A stretch of 64,000 nt of DNA from Streptomyces fagopyri (lineage in GTDB: Bacteria; Actinomycetota; Actinomycetes; Streptomycetales; Streptomycetaceae). Where the stretch lies: contig NZ_CP045643.1 in assembly GCF_009498275.1 (NCBI RefSeq), forward strand, positions 5,518,001-5,582,000, given 5' to 3'. The translations under genes were made by a program, and so were the position numbers. The notes beneath the pieces were generated by a model. It was not told the DNA's origin, ran no database searches, and was given only the letters and a program-made list of their open reading frames with translations. This document shows, piece after piece, positions 36,027 to 45,004 of this stretch (the stretch's first letter is position 1; every line of letters starts with the position of its first letter).

Positions 36027-37685
36027 CTACCAGCGGTAGGGCGCGTACACGTCCATGCACTGGTCCTTGTCCGAGCCGTTGATGGCATCGGCGTTGCCGG
36101 GCAGATCCCCGGCCTTCGGGGTGGACTCCTTCGGGTAGGTGTCGCCCGTGCGCCAGTCGGCGCCCACGACGACGGTGACCCCCGACACGTCGGTCGACCT
36201 CTTCACCGAACTCATGGGAATCCCCAGTGCCTTCGCGACGGCCTGGGCGTCACCCTCGAGATCGGCGCTCGGGTAACGCACGGCGGTCTTGCTGTCGGAC
36301 ACCGCCGCCGTCGTGTCGGCCTCCGCCCTGGTGAAGCCCTTCCCCACGAGGACCTGACCGATCGCGCTCGCCCGATGGGCCACCGCGATCCGCGTCGACG
36401 TCCTGGTGGCGTTCTGCACCAGCACACCGAGTTCGCCGGACGAGACCGAGGGCGCCTCGGTCGCCGGGGCCGGGCTCGCCGTCCCCTTCGAGGCCGACTC
36501 CGTGCCCTTGTCGTCGAAGGGCACGTCGTCACGGATCATCCGCCACACCTTCTCGGCGTTGGCGCCGTCCGGTACGACGTGGTTGTCGTCCTGAGGGTCC
36601 GCGACGTTCGGCATCGTCGTCATGGTGAGGCGGTTCGTCGGCACGGTCTTGAGCTGCATGGCCATGTCGTACAGCTTCTTGACCGTACCGATCTCCTCGG
36701 AGACCTTCAGCGACTTCGTGGCCGCCTCGGCCAGGTCCATGAGCCGCCCGGTGTCGGTGAAGACGTTCTGGCTCTTCAGCGTCCGGATCATCGAGTTCAT
36801 GTACATGTGCTGGGCCCTGGCCCGCAGGAGGTCGCTGCCCCAGGCGTGCCGGGTACGCAGCCACTGGAGCGCCTGCTTGCCCTGGACCTTCTTCGTGCCG
36901 GCCTTCATCTTCAGTCCGGAGCCACCGGACACACCGGGCAGCGGACGGTCCCACACGTTCTGCTTCACACAGACGTCGACGCCGCCGATGGCGTCCGCCA
37001 TGTTCACCACGCCCGCGAAGTCGATCGTCATCCAGTGGTCGATGTAGATCCCGGTGAGGTTCTCCCAGGTGGCCAGGGTGCAGCCGGCGCCGCCGCGGGC
37101 CAACGACTCGTTGATGATGGCGTTGGTCGCGGGATAGCTCGTCCCGGTGTCGGGATCCTTGCACTTGGGTATGTCGACACGGGTGTCGCGCGGAATGCTG
37201 ACCACCGAGGCGCTCTTGCGGTCGGCCGAGAGGTGGATGAGCATCTGCACGTCGGCCAGTGGCGGGTTGCCGCGGTTCTCCCTGCTGCCGCCGAGCTTCA
37301 CGTTCTCGGCGGAGTTACGGCTGTCGGAGCCGATCAGCAGGATGTTCATGGGCGTCTGGCCGGCGGCGTTCGGCTCGGCCTTCTTCGCCGGAGAACCACC
37401 GCTGCTGCGCTGGCCCTTCTGGATGTTGCTGTTGAGGTGCTGGTAGTAGAGGTATCCGGCGCCGGCCGTCCCAAGTATCAGCACCGCCAGCACGGTTGCC
37501 GACCAGCGCAGCACGCGCCGTCTGCGCCGTGGACGGTGACCGTTCGGTCCGACCCCGCTCCGCCCGCCGCCACGCCGTCCCCCGCCGTGCCGCTTGTCCC
37601 CGTCGGTCGTGCCCGGTGCCTGCGGTGTGCGCGACGTAGCGTCCCCGACCGCAGGAACCTCCCCCCGCGTACTGCTCTGTGTCAA
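36027..37685 (-). CDS. LCP-family cell-wall polymer ligase 3, with LytR_C domain
   Basis: 552 residues: a basic N-terminus, a TM helix (about 58-80), LCP domain motifs MNILLIGSDSRNS, SIPRDTRVDIPKC, NAIINESLARGGAGCTLATW, IGGVDVCVKQNVWD and QALQWLRTRHAWG, then LytR_C (ELGVLVQNATRTSTRIAVAH ... VTVVVGADW). Where sister genes have the D-R-x3-QQ-FL helix, this one reads LLRARAQHMYMNSM, so the substrate pocket may differ. TTG at 37685 has GGGAGG eight bases before; a GTG at 37715 is the alternative. Confidence 0.9.
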   Translation of the reverse strand: MTQSSTRGEVPAVGDATSRTPQAPGTTDGDKRHGGGRRGGGRSGVGPNGHRPRRRRRVLRWSATVLAVLILGTAGAGYLYYQHLNSNIQKGQRSSGGSPAKKAEPNAAGQTPMNILLIGSDSRNSAENVKLGGSRENRGNPPLADVQMLIHLSADRKSASVVSIPRDTRVDIPKCKDPDTGTSYPATNAIINESLARGGAGCTLATWENLTGIYIDHWMTIDFAGVVNMADAIGGVDVCVKQNVWDRPLPGVSGGSGLKMKAGTKKVQGKQALQWLRTRHAWGSDLLRARAQHMYMNSMIRTLKSQNVFTDTGRLMDLAEAATKSLKVSEEIGTVKKLYDMAMQLKTVPTNRLTMTTMPNVADPQDDNHVVPDGANAEKVWRMIRDDVPFDDKGTESASKGTASPAPATEAPSVSSGELGVLVQNATRTSTRIAVAHRASAIGQVLVGKGFTRAEADTTAAVSDSKTAVRYPSADLEGDAQAVAKALGIPMSSVKRSTDVSGVTVVVGADWRTGDTYPKESTPKAGDLPGNADAINGSDKDQCMDVYAPYRW

Positions 37686-37763
37686 CTCCGTGCCCTCCCC
37701 ACCTGCGCCTGACACGGGTCCGCCCCGCGTCCGTTTAGACGCACGGCGGACCCGTTGGGTTAC

Positions 37764-39512
37764 CTACGAGGCGCACTTCACCTTGTCCGCCGTGGACTTG
37801 TCGACCTCCGGCGCCTTTGTCGGAGCGGTGAGGGGTACGCCCGCACCCTTGAAGTCCTTGCCCAGGGTCAGCGTCATCGCGGGCAGTCCCTGGGAGTTGG
37901 TCACGCTCTTGCCCGGCTTCAGCGCCGATCCGGACAGGCCCATGATGGCGGCGAGCCTGCGCGCCTGGGGTGCCTGGTCGGGCGCGTACTCGAGCGTGGT
38001 CCTGCTCAGTTCGGCGGGCGCGTTGCCCGCGTTCTCGGACTTCTCCACGCCCTCGGAGATCTGCAGCCAGCCCAGGGTCTTCTGGGCGGAACCGCCGACG
38101 GCCCCGCCGTTGAGGATCCTTACCCGGACCTCGGAGGCGTCGGACTTGGTGCCCTTGAGGCGGGCGGCCTCGGCGTCCTTCGCCGCCTTCTGCTTCTCCT
38201 TCACCTCGGTGAAGGAGACGTCGTTCTTGATGGCGTCGAAGACCGCGGGGGCCTTCGCGTCGTTGAGGACGACGGTGGCCTTGACCTTCTCCGCGGGGTT
38301 GTCCAGAACCGGCACCGTGGTGAAGGTCAGGTTCTTCGGGTTGAGCTTGCCCAGCTCGAGGCCAAGGTCCTTCAGCTTGCCGATGCTGTCCAGTTTGTCG
38401 TCGACGGTCAGCGCCTTGGTGCCCGCCTCCGCCAGTTTCAGCATCTTCCCCGGGCTGGAGAGCGTGGAGTTCCCCTTCAGCTTGCGCATCAGCGCGCTCA
38501 GGAACTGCTGCTGCAGCGTGATCCGGCTCAGGTCGCCGCCGAAGCCGACGGCGTGGCGGGTGCGGACGAACGCCAGGGCCTGCTCGCCGGAGATGTTGTG
38601 CGTCCCCTTGGAGAGGTTCAGGTGCGAGTCCGGGTCCTTGATGTCCTTGGCCAGACAGACGTCGACGCCGCCGACGGCCTCCGTCAGCGTCTTGACCGCG
38701 TTGAAGTCCGCGACCATGAAGTCGTCCGGCTTGATCCCGGTCAGCTCGGTCACCGTGCGCATGGTGCAGCTCGGCGTGCGCTCGTCCTGCCCGAGGCTGG
38801 TGTTGAAGCGGACGCCCTGGGTGCCCGGAATGACCTTGTCGGTGCCGTCGGCCTGCTGGGTCGGACAGTCCGGGACGTCGACGATCAGGTCACGCGGGAT
38901 GCTCAGCGCGGTGGCGTTGGACCGGTCCTTGGAGACGTGCAGAAGGATGTTGGTGTCGGCGTGTCCGACACTGCCCGCGTCGCCGTAACCGTCGTTGCCC
39001 TTGCCGGTGCGCTTGTCGGTGCCGATCACCAGGATGTTGATCGCCTGGTCCTTGCTGAAGCCACCCGTGCTCGCACCGTCGTCGGACACGGACGTGATGT
39101 TGTCGTTGAGGTGCTTGATGTAGAGGTAGCCGCCGACCGACACGGCGACGAGCACGAAGGCCATCGAACCGCCGGTCCACAGCAGGACCTTCTTCGCCTT
39201 CGACTTCTTGGGTTTCGTCCGCGTCCGGCGGCGGCCCGGAGGCGGCTCGGCCGGCGCGCCACGGCGTCGGCGCGGCCCGGGCACATCGGTGCCGGGCGGC
39301 GCGGGACTGTCCCGCTCCGGCGCCGTGCGCGCACGCTGTCCCGGCCTGGTTCCCGACCCCGCCGGCGCGGGGTTGCCGCGACGTGGCCTCGGGACTCCCG
39401 ACTGCGGTCCGGAAGCATTCTGTCGCAGTTCGTATTCACCGGTGTTCGGGTTGAGCACCCACTGGTCTGCGGGATCGATATTGTCCGCCCGCCCACGGCC
39501 TTGCGCGTCCAC
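37764..39512 (-). CDS. LCP-family cell-wall polymer ligase 4, with LytR_C domain
   Basis: 582 residues. An N-terminal DPADQWVLNPNTGEYELR segment and a long Arg/Pro-rich linker precede a TM helix (about 112-132). The LCP domain shows INILVIGTDKRTG, SIPRDLIVDVPDC, VRFNTSLG, VGGVDVCLAKDIKDP, QALAFVRTRHAVGFGGDLSR and LQQQFLSALM. The C-terminal LytR_C domain begins SEVRVRILNGGAVGG. GTG at 39512 with GGAGG 12 bases before. It lies 78 bases upstream of LCP 3 on the same strand, so probably co-transcribed. Confidence 0.92.
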   Translation of the reverse strand: MDAQGRGRADNIDPADQWVLNPNTGEYELRQNASGPQSGVPRPRRGNPAPAGSGTRPGQRARTAPERDSPAPPGTDVPGPRRRRGAPAEPPPGRRRTRTKPKKSKAKKVLLWTGGSMAFVLVAVSVGGYLYIKHLNDNITSVSDDGASTGGFSKDQAINILVIGTDKRTGKGNDGYGDAGSVGHADTNILLHVSKDRSNATALSIPRDLIVDVPDCPTQQADGTDKVIPGTQGVRFNTSLGQDERTPSCTMRTVTELTGIKPDDFMVADFNAVKTLTEAVGGVDVCLAKDIKDPDSHLNLSKGTHNISGEQALAFVRTRHAVGFGGDLSRITLQQQFLSALMRKLKGNSTLSSPGKMLKLAEAGTKALTVDDKLDSIGKLKDLGLELGKLNPKNLTFTTVPVLDNPAEKVKATVVLNDAKAPAVFDAIKNDVSFTEVKEKQKAAKDAEAARLKGTKSDASEVRVRILNGGAVGGSAQKTLGWLQISEGVEKSENAGNAPAELSRTTLEYAPDQAPQARRLAAIMGLSGSALKPGKSVTNSQGLPAMTLTLGKDFKGAGVPLTAPTKAPEVDKSTADKVKCAS

Positions 39513-39757
39513 GGTTGTCTGAATCCTCCGTCGGGGCCACGCGGCGCCCTTCCCCCTCAAGGCGCTCGGGTCTCTCGGTCAAACAGTGCGCGACCCCCAG
39601 GACAGACCTCGTGGCCGGGTGCACCGGATCGCTCACACTATCTGCCCAGTTCAGTGTCGAGCGACGACGGTGACAAACTCCACTTGCTACAACTGGGCAA
39701 TCCGCCCCATTTCTCGGAGACTTCTTAGCTCAGCAGTTCCCGTCCTTGGGGCACGCT

Positions 39758-41014
39758 TTACCCGCAGGCGTCCTCGGCTGCCGTGTTTCCCCGGAAAGTC
39801 GGCGCGGGGGGAGAGGTGCTGCCGGGTGAACCGGTCCGCATTACTCTCCACATTCCGTCGCCGTCCGACTCCTCTTCGTAGCCGAATGCGGAGTCGTACG
39901 CGTCTTCGGCGTGACCTCCGTACGAGTTCTCCGCGGGAGATCCGTGACGAGGGTTCGCGGCGACCACCACCGGTGCGTCCGCGCGCAGTTGTGCGAAGAG
40001 TTTTCCGGCGCCGGGTTCTCGGAGTTGGTCGCGATTGGCGTCGTACGCGTACGACGTCCGGGGCACCGTCAGGAATTGCACCCGTTCTGTGGGAATGTCG
40101 CGCATGCCGCGCACCAGCTGGTAGAGGCCGCGCAGGCTGGCGAGATCCGGGTCCGTGGTGAGCGAGGAGGTGGCCGCGTCGAGGACGGGATAGAGCTTCG
40201 TGGGATTCAGCAGGACGTCGTTGCTGCGCACCTTGTTGACGAGCGCCCCCAGGAACCGCTGTTGGCGGTCCATCCGGTCGGTGTCGCTGCCGTCGCCGAT
40301 GCTCTTGCGGGCGCGTACGTAGCCGAGGGCCTGTTCGCCGTTGAGCGTCACCTCGCCCGCGGGCAGCCGCAGTTTGGCGTCCTTGTCGTCGATGTGCTGC
40401 TTCAGGCAGACCTGGACGCCGTCCACGGCGTCCACCATGTCCTTGAAGCCGCGGAAGTCGACGACCATGTGGTGGTCGACGCGGATGTCGGTGAGCTTCT
40501 CGACGGTCCGGATCGTGCAGGCCGAACCGCCCACCTCGAAGGCGGAGTTGAACACCGCGAACGCCGGCCGGCTGCGGGTGCCGTCCGGGCGGCGGCAGTC
40601 CGGCAGGTGCACCATCAGGTCGCGGGGCAGCGAGACGGCGGTCGCGCTGTGCCGGTTCGCGGCCAGGTGCAGCAGGATCGTGGTGTCGGAGCGCTCGGTC
40701 CCGGAGTCCCGGCCGTACTTGCGGTTCCCCTTCCCCGAGCGCGAGTCCGATCCGATCAGCAGGATGTTCTGGGCGCCCCGCACGAGCGCGGTGGGCCGCT
40801 CCTTCTCGTACCGGGCGAGCTCGGCGGCCGCGTCGTCGTCCGCCGTGATGTTCCCGTTCAGCTTCTCGTACACGGCCCAGCCGGCCCCGCTCGCGGCCAG
40901 CACGAAGACGGCGACCCCCAGGGACGAGTTGCGCAGCCACAGCCGCCGACGCCGCCGGGCGAGCCCGGCACCGGTGGCCGACGCCGCCGCTCCCGGCCCT
41001 GCGCTGACGGTCAC
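39758..41014 (-). CDS. LCP-family cell-wall polymer ligase 5
   Basis: 418 residues: a short basic N-terminus, a TM helix (about 30-49) and an LCP domain with QNILLIGSDSRSG, SLPRDLMVHLPDC, NSAFEVGGSACTIRTVE, VDGVQVCLKQHIDD, QALGYVRARKSIGDGSDTDRM and RQQRFLGALV. No LytR_C; the tail is acidic and low complexity (GYEEESDGDG) ending at a lone Cys. GTG at 41014; GGAGGG lies 11 bases before but is next to a GGGGGTCCCCC stem that could mask it. Confidence 0.91.
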   Translation of the reverse strand: MTVSAGPGAAASATGAGLARRRRRLWLRNSSLGVAVFVLAASGAGWAVYEKLNGNITADDDAAAELARYEKERPTALVRGAQNILLIGSDSRSGKGNRKYGRDSGTERSDTTILLHLAANRHSATAVSLPRDLMVHLPDCRRPDGTRSRPAFAVFNSAFEVGGSACTIRTVEKLTDIRVDHHMVVDFRGFKDMVDAVDGVQVCLKQHIDDKDAKLRLPAGEVTLNGEQALGYVRARKSIGDGSDTDRMDRQQRFLGALVNKVRSNDVLLNPTKLYPVLDAATSSLTTDPDLASLRGLYQLVRGMRDIPTERVQFLTVPRTSYAYDANRDQLREPGAGKLFAQLRADAPVVVAANPRHGSPAENSYGGHAEDAYDSAFGYEEESDGDGMWRVMRTGSPGSTSPPAPTFRGNTAAEDACG

Positions 41015-41263
41015 GTCGGGGGACCCCCTCCTGGCGTACGGGCGTGTCGCACTGCGGTGTTCCTACGACCATGGCCCGCGCGCCCCCCGCAAGCAGCCCG
41101 CTGATAGCCCGAACGGGCGACACCCCACCTTCACCCGAGCCCAGCAGGAACGCGGGGAACGGAGCCCCCAGCCACGACGGACCGGCACGGGAGAGCCGGT
41201 CCGGCCCCAGGTGTCGCCTCCGACGCTCACGCTTCCGTCGCCCCGCACCGGGGGCGCCCTTCC

Positions 41264-41308
41264 AGGGGCGCGGGGAACTGCGCGCGCAGCCACGACGGAC
41301 CGGCACCG
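41264..41308 (+). repeat. Dispersed intergenic repeat family B, best copy
   Basis: AGGGGCGCGGGGAACTGCGC followed by CAGCCACGACGGACCGGCAC. Related copies are at 30777-30796, 41151-41190 and 41381-41420, and one in reverse orientation at 45043-45067. Confidence 0.75.
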
Positions 41309-41445
41309 AACAGTCGACCCCGCCTCGGGTGCCGGACCCGACGCTCACTCCTCGACCCGCACCGCGCCGCACCCCTCCATGGCGCGGGGAACGGCGCACC
41401 CAGCCACAACCGACCCGCACCGGACGGCCGACCCCGACCGATCAC

Positions 41446-41491
41446 GGCCCCCGGCCCCCGGCCCCCGGCCCCCGGCCCCCGGCCCCCGGCC
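41446..41491. repeat. GGCCCCC heptanucleotide tandem array
   Basis: About 6.5 exact copies of a seven-base unit, ending 12 bases before the stop of the TIGR03089-type gene. Likely slippage-prone. Confidence 0.85.
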
Positions 41492-41502
41492 AAAGCGTCG
41501 CG

Positions 41503-42255
41503 CTAGCGGACGGCCGTCACCCGTTCACTCTCCACCCGCTTGGCCAGCCCTTCCTCGCCCAGCCGCTCCAGGTGTCGGCACAGCACCACGGACGCCCCGG
41601 TCGACAGCGGCGCGTACAACCCCGCGCTCAGTCCCTCCCAGGTGTCGTAGGCGAGCCCCGACAGGATCCGTGAACCGGGTCCCGTCAGTCCGAGCGAGGG
41701 CGCGCCGGACCGGGCCCGCTCCACGACCTCGGCCCCCGTGTACTCCGCGCCGGCGACGACCAGCGCCGGTTCCTCCGGGTCCACCACCGCGTACGGCGCG
41801 AAACGGTCCCCCTGGCCGGGCACCTCCACGGCGTAGTCGGTGAAGCCCGCCGGCGTCTGCGGGAAGCGCCCGCCGAGCGGACGCAGCGCGAGCGCGATCC
41901 GCTCCCCGGAGCAGGCGCGGGCCGCCTCCAGCGTGTCCGGCCCGGTGACCACGAGGTCGGCCGCCGCGGGGTCACCGCCCACGTCCGCGACCACCCCCAC
42001 CGACGAACACGCCAGCAACCACACCGCCGTCTGCCAGTGCGCGGGCAGCAGCAGGGCCAGCCGGTCGCCGGGTTCGGCGGACAGCTCGCCCTGGAGCAGG
42101 TTGGCGGTCTTGGCCACCCAATTGGCGAAGGTGGCCACGGACAATTCGACACGTTCACCCGTGGCGTCGTCGTAGAAGGTCACCAGCGGGCGTGCGGGGT
42201 CCGCGGCGAGCGCGGATCGCAGCAGGTCGGCGGGGGTGCGATCGGTGGCGTTCAC
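41503..42255 (-). CDS. TIGR03089-type protein: truncated AMP-binding (adenylation) fold
   Basis: 250 residues resembling only the N-terminal part of acyl-CoA synthetases: LVTFYDDATGERVELSVATF, NWVAKTANLLQGELSAEPGDRLALLLP, and TWEGLSAGLYAPLSTGASVVL. The Ser/Thr/Gly P-loop (SGTTG type) and the whole C-terminal half of an adenylating enzyme are absent, so ATP-dependent acyl activation is doubtful. Conserved as a short actinobacterial family from memory. GTG at 42255; TACGCT seven bases upstream and no ribosome site suggest a leaderless mRNA. It is divergent from the secreted amidase. Confidence 0.85.
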   Translation of the reverse strand: MNATDRTPADLLRSALAADPARPLVTFYDDATGERVELSVATFANWVAKTANLLQGELSAEPGDRLALLLPAHWQTAVWLLACSSVGVVADVGGDPAAADLVVTGPDTLEAARACSGERIALALRPLGGRFPQTPAGFTDYAVEVPGQGDRFAPYAVVDPEEPALVVAGAEYTGAEVVERARSGAPSLGLTGPGSRILSGLAYDTWEGLSAGLYAPLSTGASVVLCRHLERLGEEGLAKRVESERVTAVR

Positions 42256-42365
42256 GCGCAGAAGCGTACGCGGACCCCGCGCGCGGGACGGACCGGCCGT
42301 GCCACCGGTTCGGCCGAGCGCAGCAGACGGCCCGTCACATCACCAATGGACAGATATGTATGACT

Positions 42366-43745
42366 ATGTCCACGATCAGGGGCATGCGTGGATTCCTTGC
42401 TTCCTCGGTCGGCGTCACCTGCGCGGCCGCTCTCGTCCTTCCGCTGGCGCTGTCCGCCCCGGCACAGGCCGCAACCCGGGCGGCGAAGACCGACCCCGCC
42501 GTCCCGGGCAGCACCCGATCGCTCCCGCTCGTCCCGCTCGGCGACGACCGCGCCCTCGGGGCCGCCGCGCCCGAACAGGGGCTCACCAGGCGGGCCGTAC
42601 GGTCGTTCTCGCTCGTCGGCGTCATCTGGGACGACCCCGACACCGAACTGCGCGGCCGGGTCCAGGTCCGTACCCGCGCCTCCGGCACCACCCACTGGAC
42701 CGGCTGGCAGGACATCGAGACGCACAACCACGAACACGGCGCCGACCCCGACAGCGCGGAGAGCGGCTCGGGCCGGGTGCGCGGCTCCACGGCGCCGCTG
42801 TGGGTCGGGGACTCCGACGGCGTCGAGGTACGCGTCCAGGCGGAGGTGGACGAACGGTCGACCTCGCCCGGGGAGTCGCCGCTCCCCAGGGGCATGCACC
42901 TCGAACTCGTCGACCCGGACGCGGAGGCCCCGTCCGGGGAGGCGTCGACGGCGGGCGGTCGCGCCACCGGGGCGAACGCAGGGAAGGATTCCGCGACCGC
43001 CGCCGAGGCCACCCACGAGGCGACCGCCGCCAACGCCGAACTCGCGCCGCTCGGCGCCACCGAGATCCCGGCGCTGTCCAAGGCCCGCACCGAGCGCGAG
43101 TACCTCGCCGCCCACCAGCGGCGGCCGGGTGCGCAGCCGTACATCGGCGCGCGCCCGCGCATCGTCACGCGGCGAGGCTGGGGCGCGAACGAGGCCCTGC
43201 GCGAGCGCGGTCTCGTCTACACCGAAAAGGTGAAGGCCGCCTTCGTGCACCACACGGCATCCGGCAACAACTACCGCTGCTCACAAGCCTCTTCGGTCAT
43301 CCGCAGTATCTACCGCTACCACGTCGTGAGCAGCGGCTGGCGTGACATCGGCTACAACTTCCTCGTCGACAAGTGCGGAACCATCTACGAGGGCCGGGCC
43401 GGAGGCGTGGGCAAGCCCGTCATGGGCGCCCACACCCTCGGTTTCAACAGCGACACCATGGGGATCGCCGTCCTCGGCAGCTTCGCCGCCACGAGGCCGG
43501 CCGCCGCGGCACTGAGGGCGATCGCGCGGCTCACGGCGTGGAAGCTCGGTCTCTACGGAGTCAATCCGCGCGGCAAGACATACCTGAAGTCCGGCGGTGG
43601 CAATCTCTACCGAAAAGGCAAGAACGTACGACTCGACGTGATCTCCGGTCATCGGGACGGGTTCGCCACGGAGTGCCCGGGACGGCTCCTGTACGGCAAG
43701 CTCGGCTCGGCCCGGACGACCGCGGCCCGTTACCAGGGCCGCTGA
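42366..43745 (+). CDS. Secreted N-acetylmuramoyl-L-alanine amidase, PGRP/amidase_2 domain
   Basis: 459 residues with a signal peptide (about 1-32, AAALVLPLALSAPAQA), an N-terminal beta-rich region (FSLVGVIWDDPDTELRGRVQ, PLWVGDSDGVEVRV), an Ala/Thr-rich linker and a C-terminal amidase domain from about residue 258. Zinc ligands are His in AFVHHTASGNNYR and His/Cys in VISGHRDGFATECPGRLLY, with NFLVDKCGTIYEGRAGG and GAHTLGFNSDTMGIAVLG between. It cleaves the stem peptide from muramic acid. Start choices are 42360, 42366 and 42384; TATGTA at 42355 favours a leaderless 42366. Confidence 0.92.
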   Translation: MSTIRGMRGFLASSVGVTCAAALVLPLALSAPAQAATRAAKTDPAVPGSTRSLPLVPLGDDRALGAAAPEQGLTRRAVRSFSLVGVIWDDPDTELRGRVQVRTRASGTTHWTGWQDIETHNHEHGADPDSAESGSGRVRGSTAPLWVGDSDGVEVRVQAEVDERSTSPGESPLPRGMHLELVDPDAEAPSGEASTAGGRATGANAGKDSATAAEATHEATAANAELAPLGATEIPALSKARTEREYLAAHQRRPGAQPYIGARPRIVTRRGWGANEALRERGLVYTEKVKAAFVHHTASGNNYRCSQASSVIRSIYRYHVVSSGWRDIGYNFLVDKCGTIYEGRAGGVGKPVMGAHTLGFNSDTMGIAVLGSFAATRPAAAALRAIARLTAWKLGLYGVNPRGKTYLKSGGGNLYRKGKNVRLDVISGHRDGFATECPGRLLYGKLGSARTTAARYQGR

Positions 43746-43921
43746 GAGGGCTGGAGACCATCGCGGAGCCGCACGTCCGACGAACCCGGCCGTCCGCCCC
43801 GGTCGTCGGTCCCGGCCACCGAGGACACCCCACCGCTGTCGAAGGCGCCATCGAGCGGACTGCATACACTGACCGGCCGGAACACCCTTCGGCCGGTCCC
43901 GGCAGGAAGCAGAGACGACAG

Positions 43922-45004
43922 GTGACAGAAGCGATCCTCCTGGTCGGTGGCAGAGGCACCCGGCTGCGCCCGCTCACGGTGAACACCCCCAAGCCGATGG
44001 TTCCGGCGGCGGGAGTGCCCTTCCTCACGCACCAGCTGGCGCGGGCGAGAGCGGCGGGCGTCGAGCACATCGTCCTGGCGACCTCCTACCTGGCCGAGGT
44101 CTTCGAGCCGTACTTCGGTGACGGCTCGGCGCTGGGTCTGCACATCGAGTACGTCACCGAGGAGGAACCCCTCGGCACGGGCGGAGCGATCCGCAACGTC
44201 GCCACGCGCCTCCACTCGGGCCCGGACGAACCGGTCCTCATCTTCAACGGGGACATCCTGACGGGGCTGGACATCCAGGCGCTGGTCGCGACGCACGAGT
44301 CGACGCGCGCGGACGTGTCCCTGCACCTGACCCGGGTCGACGACCCCCGGGCGTACGGCCTGGTCCCGACGGACCCCTCGGGCCGGGTGACGGCCTTCCT
44401 GGAGAAGCCGCAGACGCCCGCGGAGATCGTCACCGACCAGATCAACGCGGGGGCGTACGTGTTCCGGCGCTCCGTCATCGACTCGATCCCCGCCGGCCGC
44501 CCGGTCTCGGTGGAGCGGGAGACGTTCCCGGAACTGCTGGCCACGGGTGCGCATCTGCAGGGCATGGTGGACTCGACCTACTGGCTGGATCTGGGCACCC
44601 CCCAGGCCTTCGTGCGGGGCTCCGCCGACCTGGTCCTGGGCCGAGCCCCCTCCCCGGCCGTCCCCGGCCGGTGCGGCGACCGTCTGGTCCTGCCCACGGC
44701 CCGGGTCGCCCCCGACGCCAAGCTGACCGGCGGCACGGTCGTCGGCGAGGGCGCGCGCGTCGGCGAGGGCGCGCGCGTCATGGGCAGCACCATCCTGTCC
44801 GGCGCCGTCGTCGAACCCGGTGCCGTCATCACCGACTCCCTCGTCGGAGCCCGCGCCCGTATCGGCGAGCGCACCGTCCTGTCCGGCACGGTCGTCGGCG
44901 ACGGCGCGGTGATCGGCCCGGACAACGAACTCCGCGAGGGCGTCCGCGTCTGGTGCGAGGCCCACATCCCCGCGGGGGCGCTCCGCTTCTCCTCGGACCA
45001 GTAG
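43922..45004 (+). CDS. manC: Nucleotidyltransferase, probable mannose-1-phosphate guanylyltransferase
   Basis: 360 residues: GT-A nucleotidyltransferase domain (AILLVGGRGTRLRPLTVNTP, KPMVPAAGVPFLTHQL, TEEEPLGTGGAIRN, IFNGDILTG metal Asp, FLEKPQTP, INAGAYVFRRSV, YWLDLGTPQAF) and a left-handed beta-helix of hexapeptide repeats from about residue 260 (VVGEGARVGEGARV, GTVVGDGAVIG). It makes an NDP-sugar; GDP-mannose is inferred from nearby manB and manA and from the similar mycobacterial neighbourhood. Glucose-1-phosphate transferase is the alternative. GTG at 43922; TACACT at 43865 is a likely -10. Confidence 0.88.
   Translation: MTEAILLVGGRGTRLRPLTVNTPKPMVPAAGVPFLTHQLARARAAGVEHIVLATSYLAEVFEPYFGDGSALGLHIEYVTEEEPLGTGGAIRNVATRLHSGPDEPVLIFNGDILTGLDIQALVATHESTRADVSLHLTRVDDPRAYGLVPTDPSGRVTAFLEKPQTPAEIVTDQINAGAYVFRRSVIDSIPAGRPVSVERETFPELLATGAHLQGMVDSTYWLDLGTPQAFVRGSADLVLGRAPSPAVPGRCGDRLVLPTARVAPDAKLTGGTVVGEGARVGEGARVMGSTILSGAVVEPGAVITDSLVGARARIGERTVLSGTVVGDGAVIGPDNELREGVRVWCEAHIPAGALRFSSDQ

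Larger units (their letters stand above)
41015..41502. other. Repeat-rich gap between LCP 5 and the TIGR03089-type gene
   Basis: 488 bases with three family B repeat copies (about 41151-41190, 41264-41308 and 41381-41420; shared CGCGGGGAAC and AGCCACGACGGACC blocks) and a GGCCCCC heptamer array (41446-41491). No credible gene. Confidence 0.65.
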
